This document shows positions 7,106 through 14,647 of a stretch of 15,985 nucleotides of DNA, in pieces (the stretch's first letter is position 1; the number at the start of each line of letters is the position of its first letter). The notes under the pieces are model-generated. The model ran no database searches and had not been told where the DNA came from. It saw nothing but the letters and a program-made list of their open reading frames with translations. Origin of the DNA: SZAS-18 sp031370675 (GTDB lineage: Bacteria > Verrucomicrobiota > Verrucomicrobiia > Chthoniobacterales > SZAS-18); NCBI GenBank assembly GCA_031370675.1, contig JANMQT010000130.1:1-15985 (forward strand), given 5' to 3'. A program made the position numbers and the translations under genes.

Positions 7106-8635
7106 ATGCCTCAATCATCCCCTCCATCCGGAATCTGCTATCTCGTCGGCGCCGGGCCCGGCGACCTCGGGCTCGTAACGCTCAAGGCGCGTGAATGCAT
7201 CGAGAAGGCGGATGTCCTGGTTTACGATTACCTCTGCAATCCTGCGATGCTCGCCTGGGCCCCGGCGGCCTGCGAAGTGATTTACGCGGGCAAGAAGGCC
7301 GGCAACCACGCGCTCAAGCAGGGCGAGATCAACGCGCTGCTCGTCGCCCGGGCCAAGGCGGGAAAAACCGTGGTGCGCTTGAAGGGGGGTGACCCGTACG
7401 TCTTCGGCCGCGGCGCCGAGGAGGCGCAGGATCTCGTCAAGGCGGGACTCGCGTTTGAGGTCGTGCCGGGCATCAGCTCCGTCATCGCCGCGCCCGCCTA
7501 CGCCGGCATTCCCGTCACGCACCGCGACTTTGTTTCGCAGCTGACGATTTTCACCGGCCACGAAGATCCGGGCAAGACCGCCAGTTCGCTCGACCTCGAC
7601 GGGATCGCCAAGGCGACCGGAACCAAGGTCATGCTGATGGGCGTCGAGCGGATTGAGCCCATCACGCGTCAGCTCGTCGCGAAAGGCATGGATCCGTCGA
7701 CCCCGGTCGCGATGATTCGCTGGGCCACCACCGGGCGCCAGCAGACCATCCGCGGACGGCTGAACGACATCGCGCGCATCGTGCTCGAGACCGGATTCGA
7801 GGCGCCGGCCGTGGTGGTGTTTGGCGACGTGGTGAACCTGCGCGACGAACTCAATTGGTTTGAAAAGCGGCCCCTCTTCGGGCGGCGCATCGTGGTCACC
7901 CGCACGCGCTCGCAGGCCGGCACGCTCTCCGGCCGGCTGCTGGCGCTGGGCGCCGATGTAATCGAGCTTCCCACGATTCGCATCGAGCCACCGGTGGACG
8001 TGCGGGCCTTTGCGGAGTTGGTGGTCGATGCGCACACCTATGATTGGCTGGTGTTCACGAGCCCAAATGGGGTGAACGCTTTTTTCGAGGTGTTTTACCG
8101 CGCCTACACGGACGCGCGCGAAATCGGCGGCGTGAAGATCGCGGCGATCGGCCCGGCGACCGCGCAACGCGTGAAGGATTTCCGGCTGCTGCCGAACATG
8201 CAGCCGAAGGAATTCGTGACCGAGGGGCTCATCAAGTCCTTTGTCGAGGAGGGCGCGCTCGACAATCAAAAGATCTTGATCGTGCGCGCGGAGAAGACGC
8301 GCGATTTGCTCGCCGGCGCGCTGACCAAGCAGGGCGCCATCGTGGACGAGGGCATTGGCTATCGCACCGTGCCGGAGACGGCCGCGAGCGACCGCACCGG
8401 CACGATCGAGCGGTTCCGGAACGAAGGGGCGGACCTGATCACTTTTGCCAGCTCGTCGGCGGTCGACAGTTTTGTCGCGCTCAACCTGCCGCTGCCGGAC
8501 GGGGTCCGCATGGCGAGCATGGGGCCCGTCACTTCCCGCACGCTCCGGAAGCACGGATTCACGGTCGACATCGAGGCCGCGAAGCCGACGATCGAGTCCT
8601 TCGCCGAAGCGATCGCGCGGCACTACACGTCGTGA
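7106..8635 (+). CDS. cobA-hemD: Fused uroporphyrinogen-III C-methyltransferase / uroporphyrinogen-III synthase
   Basis: The 509-residue protein has two enzymes. Residues 8-250 are the SAM-dependent methyltransferase that makes precorrin-2 from uroporphyrinogen III; signatures are LVGAGPGDLGLVTLKA (13-28), the VRLKGGDPYVFGRG loop (90-103), VPGISSVIAAPAYAGIPVTHR (120-140) and RWATTGRQQTI (205-215). Residues 257-509 are the HemD synthase that cyclises hydroxymethylbilane with inversion of ring D: RRIVVTRTRSQAGTLSGRLLALGA, LVFTSPNGVNAFF (315-327), AAIGPATAQ and LITFASSSAVDSF (444-456). The start 4 bases after hemC fits operon coupling although no clear Shine-Dalgarno is seen; the upstream frame lies within hemC. 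Fusion channels uroporphyrinogen III toward siroheme/cobalamin and is a known arrangement in several phyla. Confidence 0.95.
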   Translation: MPQSSPPSGICYLVGAGPGDLGLVTLKARECIEKADVLVYDYLCNPAMLAWAPAACEVIYAGKKAGNHALKQGEINALLVARAKAGKTVVRLKGGDPYVFGRGAEEAQDLVKAGLAFEVVPGISSVIAAPAYAGIPVTHRDFVSQLTIFTGHEDPGKTASSLDLDGIAKATGTKVMLMGVERIEPITRQLVAKGMDPSTPVAMIRWATTGRQQTIRGRLNDIARIVLETGFEAPAVVVFGDVVNLRDELNWFEKRPLFGRRIVVTRTRSQAGTLSGRLLALGADVIELPTIRIEPPVDVRAFAELVVDAHTYDWLVFTSPNGVNAFFEVFYRAYTDAREIGGVKIAAIGPATAQRVKDFRLLPNMQPKEFVTEGLIKSFVEEGALDNQKILIVRAEKTRDLLAGALTKQGAIVDEGIGYRTVPETAASDRTGTIERFRNEGADLITFASSSAVDSFVALNLPLPDGVRMASMGPVTSRTLRKHGFTVDIEAAKPTIESFAEAIARHYTS

Positions 8636-8756
8636 CGGGAATCCGGGCCTCGACAAGGTCGTCCGAATCAGAGAGGAATCAGAGGGAGAAATCTGAGCGG
8701 TGGCCCAGAAATCGCTTCAATCCGGCCTGAATCTCAGTCATTAAGAGCGGACCCCC

Positions 8757-9590
8757 ATGCCTATCGATCAATTTGCCAAGGAGATGCAGGCTCTCGCGGC
8801 GCAGGCCGCGTTGGATCCGGCATCGGCGCTGGGCCACGAGGAGCCAGCGGAAAATCCGGGCCTTTCCGATGTCGTGGGCAAGGCTCTGGAACCACTGGCG
8901 GCGGGCCTCGCGGCGGTCAATGCGAGCGTCCAAGAGGGCAATCGCGTCCTGGCCCGCCTCGCGCAGGAAATCGAGCCTTCGACGGGATCGGATGCCGCCG
9001 ATAATCCCGCGGAGCGCATCACCCGGACGTTGGACGCGATCCAGGGGCAGCTGCAGCGGATGGGTCAGGTGGAGTCGGCGAACCTGCGCCTGTTCGACGC
9101 GCTGCATGCCGAGCTCAAAGGATACAAGGATAACTTTCTTTTTGATGCGCTGCAAAAGCCTTTCGTGCGCGATTTGATCACGCTCTCCGACGACCTCGGC
9201 GTCGTGCAGCAACAGATCGAGCACCGATCCGAAGCATTGACCGAAGCCTCGCGCGACGAACGCGACTTCCTCGCGAAGTTGATGATGAACGTGGAAAACA
9301 CGCTCGCGCATTTTTACGAAGTGCTCGTGCGCATGGAAGTGGAGCCCTACGATTCGGCCGAGGGCGCCGCCTTGGATCTCAAGCGGCACCGGGTGTTGAC
9401 CGTCGAGCCGGCGGACTCCCCGGTGCAGGACGGCCGCGTCGTGCGCTCCCTCAAACAAGGGTTCCTCTGGCGCGAGCGCGTGATCCGGCCCGAGGAAGTC
9501 GTCGTGCGGAAATGGCTCGGTGCGAGGGATTCAGGCGGCGAAGCCGTCGCCGCGGGGCGCGAGGGCGTCGAATCTCCGGCTCCGGAATAG
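8757..9590 (+). CDS. GrpE-like nucleotide exchange factor of an accessory Hsp70 system
   Basis: GrpE-type proteins release ADP from Hsp70. The 277-residue protein has a long N-terminal helical region (about 30-125) with coiled-coil character, then the GrpE-like core: LRLFDALHAELKGYKDN, FVRDLITLSDDL (137-147), NTLAHFYEVLVRMEVEPYD (181-199) and the beta domain ending in DGRVVRSLKQGFLWRERVIRPEEVVVRK (225-252). The tail is Ala/Glu-rich. It is longer than and divergent from housekeeping GrpE (about 200 residues). An Hsp70 gene follows after 128 bases, so its partner is probably that protein. A direct repeat GAATCAGAGAG of period 11 lies upstream (8665-8684); no heat-shock operator such as CIRCE is seen. 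The start lacks a strong Shine-Dalgarno. Confidence 0.82.
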   Translation: MPIDQFAKEMQALAAQAALDPASALGHEEPAENPGLSDVVGKALEPLAAGLAAVNASVQEGNRVLARLAQEIEPSTGSDAADNPAERITRTLDAIQGQLQRMGQVESANLRLFDALHAELKGYKDNFLFDALQKPFVRDLITLSDDLGVVQQQIEHRSEALTEASRDERDFLAKLMMNVENTLAHFYEVLVRMEVEPYDSAEGAALDLKRHRVLTVEPADSPVQDGRVVRSLKQGFLWRERVIRPEEVVVRKWLGARDSGGEAVAAGREGVESPAPE

Positions 9591-9643
9591 ACAATCTGGC
9601 CGCGCCGACGCATGATGAAAGTATTCCCCATGCCGACCACCCC

Positions 9644-9693
9644 CGGAGAGATCCGGCAAGCTGACTCTCCGTCCACCGCGCGCTTCCGCGCGG
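9644..9693 (+). promoter_or_regulatory. Two consecutive hairpins in the leader of the Hsp70 gene
   Basis: CGGAGAG (9644-9650) pairs with CTCTCCG (9665-9671) across a 14-base loop. CCGCGCG (9676-9682) pairs with CGCGCGG (9687-9693) across CTTC. Neither is followed by a T run, so they do not look like intrinsic terminators. They may stabilise mRNA ends or tune translation of the Hsp70 gene starting 25 bases later. Confidence 0.35.
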
Positions 9694-9718
9694 CCGCCCA
9701 CCCACATCCTTCAGGCCT

Positions 9719-11281
9719 ATGAGCGAACGAAAAGCGGTTGGAATTGATTTGGGCACGACGTTCTGCGCGATTGCGCACATCGACGCCTATGGAAAACCGC
9801 AGATCATCCCGAATGCGGAGAGCGAGCGAATCACGCCGTCCGTGATCCTCTTCGATGGCACGAACGCGACGGTCGGCACGCTGGCGAAGCAGAACAGCGT
9901 GGCCGAGCCCGAGAAGATCGTGGATTTCGTGAAGCGCGAGATCGGCAAGAGCCGCGAGCAATTTCATCGCGAGTTTAACGGCCAGTCGTTCTCGGCGGAA
10001 GAATTGTCCGCGCTCATCCTGAAGAAACTCAAGGTCGACGCGGAGCGCTATCTCGGCCAGCCGGTGACCGATGCGGTGGTGACGGTGCCCGCGTATTTCA
10101 ATGACGCCGAGCGCACCGCGACGATTCAGGCGGGCCAGCTCGCGGGTTTCAACGTCCTGCAAATCATCAACGAGCCGACGGCCGCGGCGCTGGCCTACGG
10201 ACTCGACAAGCTCGATCAGGATCAAACCGTCTTTGTCTTCGATCTCGGCGGCGGCACGTTCGACGTGACGATCATGCGGATCGAAAACCAGAGCATCCGG
10301 ATGGTCGCGACCAACGGCGATCACCGCCTTGGCGGCAAGGACTGGGATGACATCATCGTCAATCTGGTGGCGGAGGAATTCGACCGGCTGCATGGCGAAA
10401 ATCCGCTGCTCGATCTCCAGAGCTACCAGGACCTGCAAAGCCGGGCGCTGGCGGCCAAGATTCAGCTCTCGAGCCGGCCGCGCACCACCATCGTGCACAG
10501 CTTCAACGGCAAGAGCATCAAGATCGAGCTGACCCGCGAGGACTTCGAACAACTCGCCGCGCCCCTGGTGGAAAAGACCAAGGCCATTTGCGAAATCGTG
10601 CTGCAGGAAGCGCGCATGGCCTGGGCGAACGTCGACAAGATCCTGCTCGTCGGCGGCATGACGCGCATGCCGATGGTGCGCGACATGGTGCTGCGCATCT
10701 CCAACGTGCCGCTGGCCGAGCAGGTCAGCCCGGACGAGGCCGTCGCCATCGGCGCGGCCATCCAGGCGATGCTCGCGATGCTCGGCGAGGAGGACAAGCA
10801 GGGCGAGCGCTTCATCCCGGCCGAGACGCGCGAGCAGTTCAGCACGCGGGACGGCGGCTTGATCCAGGTGACGAACATCACCTCCCACACCCTCGGTATC
10901 GTGCTCTGGGATGAAAATGCGGTGGAGGAATACGTCTTTCCGATGATCCCGAAGATGACCGCGATGCCCTGCGAGGTGAAGAATGCCTTTGGCACCGCGC
11001 AGGCGAACATGAAGAAGGCGGTCGTGCGCATCGTGGAGGGTGAAAGCACCGTCCCGACCGAGTGCACCCCGCTGGGCACCTGCTCGGTGGAGCTGCCGGC
11101 GTTCCTGCCGAAGGGTTCGCCCGTGGAGATTTGCTATCAGTACAACACGAACCAGGTGTTGAGCGTGATCGTGGATGCTTTCGGCAAGCAGGCGAAGGCC
11201 ACGCTCGAGCGCAACGCCGGGCTCAGCGATCTGGAACTTGCGCGCGCGACCTCGAACTTGTCGCTGATCAAGGTCGAGTAA
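9719..11281 (+). CDS. Lidless accessory Hsp70 (DnaK/HscA-like) chaperone
   Basis: Residues 1-375 are a full Hsp70 ATPase domain: phosphate loop VGIDLGTTFCAIA (7-19), INEPTAAALAYG (150-161), FDLGGGTFDVTI (174-185) and the adenosine motif ILLVGGMTRMPMVRD (308-322). Residues about 380-500 form a divergent substrate-binding beta domain. DnaK has about 640 residues; this protein ends at 520 just after that domain, so the helical lid and the C-terminal disordered tail are absent. The usual hydrophobic interdomain linker (DVLLLDV in DnaK) is replaced by GLIQVTNI, so coupling between domains may differ. It lies between the GrpE-like gene and the J-like fusion gene (27 bases downstream) and is probably cotranscribed with both. 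It is not the housekeeping DnaK. Confidence 0.9.
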   Translation: MSERKAVGIDLGTTFCAIAHIDAYGKPQIIPNAESERITPSVILFDGTNATVGTLAKQNSVAEPEKIVDFVKREIGKSREQFHREFNGQSFSAEELSALILKKLKVDAERYLGQPVTDAVVTVPAYFNDAERTATIQAGQLAGFNVLQIINEPTAAALAYGLDKLDQDQTVFVFDLGGGTFDVTIMRIENQSIRMVATNGDHRLGGKDWDDIIVNLVAEEFDRLHGENPLLDLQSYQDLQSRALAAKIQLSSRPRTTIVHSFNGKSIKIELTREDFEQLAAPLVEKTKAICEIVLQEARMAWANVDKILLVGGMTRMPMVRDMVLRISNVPLAEQVSPDEAVAIGAAIQAMLAMLGEEDKQGERFIPAETREQFSTRDGGLIQVTNITSHTLGIVLWDENAVEEYVFPMIPKMTAMPCEVKNAFGTAQANMKKAVVRIVEGESTVPTECTPLGTCSVELPAFLPKGSPVEICYQYNTNQVLSVIVDAFGKQAKATLERNAGLSDLELARATSNLSLIKVE

Positions 11282-11308
11282 GGCGCCGCGTTTTTGCTTC
11301 ACCGTAAG

Positions 11309-12934
11309 ATGCCGTTGCCTCTTCCGTTACCCGACGATCCCCGCAAGTGGGACGGCTGGCGCGCCTTCGATTCCGCGAACTATTACGAGCGGCTTTGCTT
11401 TTCGCCGGGGGAAAATCCGAGCGACGCGCTGATCGAGGACCAGTGCCGCCAGCTCCTCGTCTGGTGGCAGAAAAAACTGCCGCTCAAGAGCCAGCCGAGC
11501 AATCCGATCGCGCAGTTGCTCTGGTCCGGCATGGACGCCGCACCACAGAAACTCAGCCAGGCGCGCAGCGAACTCCTCCGGCCGGAAAGCCGGGCCCGCA
11601 TCGACGAGGAGATTCGTGCCCGGCGCCGCGAGGTCGGCCTGGTCGAATTCCGCCGCTTCCTCGACTTTGCGCTTTCCGACAACATCCTGACCAAGGAGGA
11701 GGAAGCCAGTCTCCGCAAACTCGGCGACGAAAAGGGACTTTCCGCGGGCGACATGGACGCGACGATTGACGGCGAGCTGCAGAAGCGCGGCGCCAGCCGC
11801 CTGGACGAAATGCCGGAGCCGCCCCCCGCGGCGCCGACCGCCGTCCCGGCCACGCGGAGGATTCGGGCGAGTCGCGGCAGCCCCAAGGAGGAGTTCAAGC
11901 GCATGCTCAGCCTCTCGGGCCTGGATGCCGATTCAATGACCGACGACCAGCGCGATGCGTTCATCAACATGGCGGAGAATCTCGGGCTCGACGCCGGTGA
12001 CGCGGAGGACATGGTCGACGAATTTCTCGATGGGACCGAGCAGGAGCCGGCCCCCGCGGCGAAGGTGACGCCGGCGACTCCTCCCCTCCGCCCCGGCCGG
12101 CCCCCGGTGGGCGGCACGACGCCGCGCGCGGCCGTGGCGACGCCGACGGTCGCGGCGGCAAACGCCCTGTCGCTCGACGAGGAGCGGGCCCGCTATCCGA
12201 CGTTCGTTTCCGAGGCGATCGATCAGCCGTTCGTCCTGATTCCCTCAGGTTCGTTCATGATGGGGAGCACGAGTCCCGGCGCAGCGGCCAATGAACAGCC
12301 GACGTCCAAGGTGAACCTCACGCGCTTTTACATCTCGCGTTATCCAATCACCAACGAGCAATACGAACTCTTCGATCCATCACATCGCAGCAAGCGGCTG
12401 GTGAAGGCGGACAAGCGCCACCCCGTCGTGTATGTCAGCAGCCTTGAAGCGATCAAGTTTTGCCAGTGGCTGAGCTCGCATGAGCGGAAACGCTACCGGA
12501 TCCCCACCGAGGCCGAATGGGAATATGCCGCGCGCGGAACCGACGGTCGCACCTATCCTTGGGGCGAAACGACCGCCCGCGGTGACCTCGCGAATTTTGC
12601 CGACGCCAACACCTCGTTCGCGTGGAGCGATCGGGCGGTCAATGACGGCTTCGCGGAGACTTCGCCCGTGGGATCCTTCCCGCGTGGTGCAAGCCCGTTC
12701 GGCGTGGAGGATATGGCGGGCAATGTCTGGGAATGGTGCTCGGATTTTTACGATGCCTACAAGACCGGCGAACGATCGAATCCGCCGGGTCCGCGCGCGG
12801 GCTCGCAGCGCATCCTGCGCGGGGGTAGCTGGAAGTCGCGCTTCAACAGCCTGCGGGCCTCGGCTCGCAGTTTCAACGCGCCAAATTTTGCCGCCAACGA
12901 CGTCGGCTTCCGCGTGGTCTGCGAGTGCGACTGA
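11309..12934 (+). CDS. J-like / tandem helical repeat / FGE-sulfatase-like fusion protein
   Basis: The 541-residue protein starts at the ATG at 11309; a TTG at 11294 would add five residues. Residues about 24-102 resemble a degenerate J domain (NYYERLCFSPGENPSDALIEDQCRQLL to LRPESRARIDEEI), but the HPD that triggers Hsp70 ATPase is missing. Residues 113-161 and 195-242 are two copies of a small helical domain (EFRRFLDFALSDNILTKEEE and EFKRMLSLSGLDADSMTDDQ), joined by Ala/Pro linkers. Residues 306-541 are an FGE-sulfatase fold: FVLIPSGSFMMGS, RYPITNEQYELF, RIPTEAEWEYAARG, DMAGNVWEWCSDFYD, RILRGGSW and GFRVVCE. The active-site cysteine pair of true formylglycine-generating enzyme is absent after GGSW, so it may bind ligand or act otherwise. 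It likely serves the adjacent Hsp70. Confidence 0.85.
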   Translation: MPLPLPLPDDPRKWDGWRAFDSANYYERLCFSPGENPSDALIEDQCRQLLVWWQKKLPLKSQPSNPIAQLLWSGMDAAPQKLSQARSELLRPESRARIDEEIRARRREVGLVEFRRFLDFALSDNILTKEEEASLRKLGDEKGLSAGDMDATIDGELQKRGASRLDEMPEPPPAAPTAVPATRRIRASRGSPKEEFKRMLSLSGLDADSMTDDQRDAFINMAENLGLDAGDAEDMVDEFLDGTEQEPAPAAKVTPATPPLRPGRPPVGGTTPRAAVATPTVAAANALSLDEERARYPTFVSEAIDQPFVLIPSGSFMMGSTSPGAAANEQPTSKVNLTRFYISRYPITNEQYELFDPSHRSKRLVKADKRHPVVYVSSLEAIKFCQWLSSHERKRYRIPTEAEWEYAARGTDGRTYPWGETTARGDLANFADANTSFAWSDRAVNDGFAETSPVGSFPRGASPFGVEDMAGNVWEWCSDFYDAYKTGERSNPPGPRAGSQRILRGGSWKSRFNSLRASARSFNAPNFAANDVGFRVVCECD

Positions 12935-13249
12935 CGCCGTCATATTCCTTTCCGGCCTGCGAGTTGGGTCCGGATGTGGCGTCGGTGTTTTTCTTACAAA
13001 ATTACTAAATTTTCTAAATTTACAGAATGGGACCGAGGGACTCACGCGGGCGTTTTGCGGCACCAAACGAATTTAGTAATTTGGAAAATTTAGGAATTTA
13101 GTCCAAAAAACTGCCACCTCGATTTCCCGTCGGGCGTTCCGGCGCGCTGGATCACGTCGGCCCGCCGCTCTCGTCCGCAAATAATTGCGTTGCCCGCGCG
13201 CGGCCCGCCATTCAAAGTTTAAGCGTCGGCGGCCTGCCGGCCTGTCGTC
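12935..13249. other. Gene-free spacer of 315 bases between the chaperone cluster and the kinase
   Basis: It holds the AT-rich inverted repeat at 12999-13099. I see no convincing ORF, terminator for the upstream operon, or kinase promoter; the kinase start has no clear Shine-Dalgarno. Confidence 0.6.
12999..13099. repeat. AT-rich inverted repeat element
   Basis: The arms 12999-13023 and 13076-13099 are inverted copies matching at 22 of 25 positions with one gap. They are made of roughly 8-base units close to AATTTAG, and the right side extends with more units (13069-13101). They flank about 52 bases of GC-rich DNA. The AT-rich arms contrast sharply with the GC-rich surroundings, and the architecture mirrors the element at 4857-5033. 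Confidence 0.75.
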
Positions 13250-14359
13250 ATGAACACCGCGTCAAATCCGGCCATCGGTGAGAACTCGCTTTTCGCGGGC
13301 CTGCCCCCGGAAGCCGTGGAGGCCGCCGGCGAGCGGATGCGTACGGTTTTTTTCCCGGCCGGGGAGGTCATCTTCGAGGAAGGCGACGCCGGCCACGATC
13401 TCTACCTCGTCCTGGCCGGTCGCGTGCGCGTCACGGTGCGAGGCCGCGAACAGCAGGGGGAAATCCTGCAGACCTTCGAGGCGGGCGACTTTTTTGGCGA
13501 GATGGCGTTGGTCGACCATGGTCCGCGCTCGGCGACCGCCACGGCGGAGGATTCCTGCCTGGTCGGTCTGCTCGACGAAGAGGCGTTTCGTTTCATCATG
13601 CACGCGGCTCCGGCGGAATTCTCGATGAATTTTATCCGCGCAGTGGTGGAACGCCTGCGCCACGCGAACACGCATTTCGTCGAGGAAATCGTGCGCGACG
13701 AGCGCCTCAGCCTGCTGGGCCGGATGAGCAGCTCGATCATCCATGACTTCAAGAATCCCATGGCGACGATTCTCTTCGCCTGCCAGATGATCGAGCGGAA
13801 GGCGGCCGATCCGCAGATGGCGCGCTTCACCACAATCATCGATGGCGCGGTCGACCAGATGGTGGGCATGACCCAGGAGTTGCTCGAGTACTCGCGAGGC
13901 AATACGCAGTTGAACATCGAGCGCGTGCTCGTCGGTACGCTGGTGGCGCAGCTGGAGGAACAATTTCTGGCGCGGTTGCCGGAGCAGGGCATCAAGGTCG
14001 AGCGGTCCATCGGCTATGTCGGCTGGGTGAATGTCGATGCCCCGCGCTTCCTGCGGCTGCTGCTCAACCTGCTGAAGAACGCGCAGGAAGCGATGTCCGG
14101 TGGTGGCATCCTGCGCTTCGCGGTGGCGGAGGAGGGCGGGTGGCTGGTTTGGGAAATCGCGGACAACGGCAACGGCATGCCGCCAGATGTCCTCGCGCGG
14201 GTTTTCGAGCCGTTTGTCACCCACGGAAAATCCAATGGCACGGGTCTCGGCATGACCATCGCAAAATCCGTCGCCGAGGCGCACGGGGGCGGCATCGAGA
14301 TTGCCAGCGAGGAAGGGCGGGGGACGATCTGCGTCGTGCGCGTGCCGCTTAAACCGTAA
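13250..14359 (+). CDS. Soluble histidine kinase with N-terminal cyclic-nucleotide-binding domain
   Basis: The 369-residue protein has no membrane segment. Residues about 13-130 are a cNMP-binding (CRP/FNR-type) beta barrel: FPAGEVIFEEGDAGHDLYLVLAGRV and the phosphate-binding cassette FFGEMALVDHGPRSATATA (81-99). Residues about 150-215 are the HisKA helix with the phospho-acceptor His165 in SSSIIHDFKNP. The ATPase domain follows: N box LLNLLKNAQEAM (271-282), G1 DNGNGMP (305-311), F box FEPFVTHGK (319-327) and G2 GTGLGM (330-335). It would autophosphorylate in response to a cytoplasmic ligand. No receiver domain or response regulator is nearby, so it is an orphan in this window. A link with the upstream chaperone cluster is not shown; a 315-base spacer separates them. 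Confidence 0.9.
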   Translation: MNTASNPAIGENSLFAGLPPEAVEAAGERMRTVFFPAGEVIFEEGDAGHDLYLVLAGRVRVTVRGREQQGEILQTFEAGDFFGEMALVDHGPRSATATAEDSCLVGLLDEEAFRFIMHAAPAEFSMNFIRAVVERLRHANTHFVEEIVRDERLSLLGRMSSSIIHDFKNPMATILFACQMIERKAADPQMARFTTIIDGAVDQMVGMTQELLEYSRGNTQLNIERVLVGTLVAQLEEQFLARLPEQGIKVERSIGYVGWVNVDAPRFLRLLLNLLKNAQEAMSGGGILRFAVAEEGGWLVWEIADNGNGMPPDVLARVFEPFVTHGKSNGTGLGMTIAKSVAEAHGGGIEIASEEGRGTICVVRVPLKP

Positions 14360-14404
14360 GCAACGTCCGCCGCTGCCGCGACGTCGCGCTTCCGAATTGC
14401 CACG

Positions 14405-14419
14405 TCCCACTTCCGCATT
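14405..14419 (+). repeat. 15-base direct repeat, copy 1
   Basis: TCCCACTTCCGCATT is identical to 14633-14647. A related phrase CTTCCGAATTGCCACG lies just upstream (from about 14389). Confidence 0.65.
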
Positions 14420-14535
14420 GGGCACGGTTTCGCTCCGCAACAACTACGACGGTTGGCGTCCCACGCCCAGGGACGAGCGGCTCTTAGACGACTTTCTTCG
14501 CGCCTTCGCGTGAGCCCCGCATCGCCATTCCTCCG

Positions 14536-14591
14536 CCCTCTGCCCCTGTCTTCTGTCCTCTGTCTTCTGTCCTCCGCCTTCTGTCTTCTGA
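14536..14591 (+). repeat. Array of eight degenerate heptamers (CTTCTGT type)
   Basis: Eight adjoining 7-base units read CCCTCTG, CCCCTGT, CTTCTGT, CCTCTGT, CTTCTGT, CCTCCGC, CTTCTGT, CTTCTGA. Pyrimidine-rich heptamer arrays like this resemble the short tandemly repeated sequences known from cyanobacteria. Confidence 0.75.
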
Positions 14592-14632
14592 GGTGCAGCC
14601 CTCCTTGCTGTCCTTGGATCTCTGGGTGGTTC

Positions 14633-14647
14633 TCCCACTTCCGCATT
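14633..14647 (+). repeat. 15-base direct repeat, copy 2
   Basis: This is the second identical copy of TCCCACTTCCGCATT, 228 bases after the first, on the other side of the heptamer array. Confidence 0.65.

Noticed and set aside
7115..8656. A 513-codon open frame on the minus strand opposite cobA-hemD
   Set aside because: It is a shadow of the fused enzyme gene, with no domain pattern and mirror-frame composition.
8665..8684. GAATCAGAGAG direct repeat before the GrpE-like gene as a heat-shock operator
   Set aside because: It does not match CIRCE or another known operator, and a two-copy repeat of this size is weak evidence.
9347..11302. A 651-codon open frame on the minus strand opposite the Hsp70 gene
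   Set aside because: It is antisense to a gene with clear Hsp70 motifs, and its composition (Arg/His/Gly/Leu-rich) is typical of mirror frames in GC-rich DNA.
14536..14591. CRISPR-like repetition
   Set aside because: The units are 7 bases with no spacers between them, and no cas genes are present.
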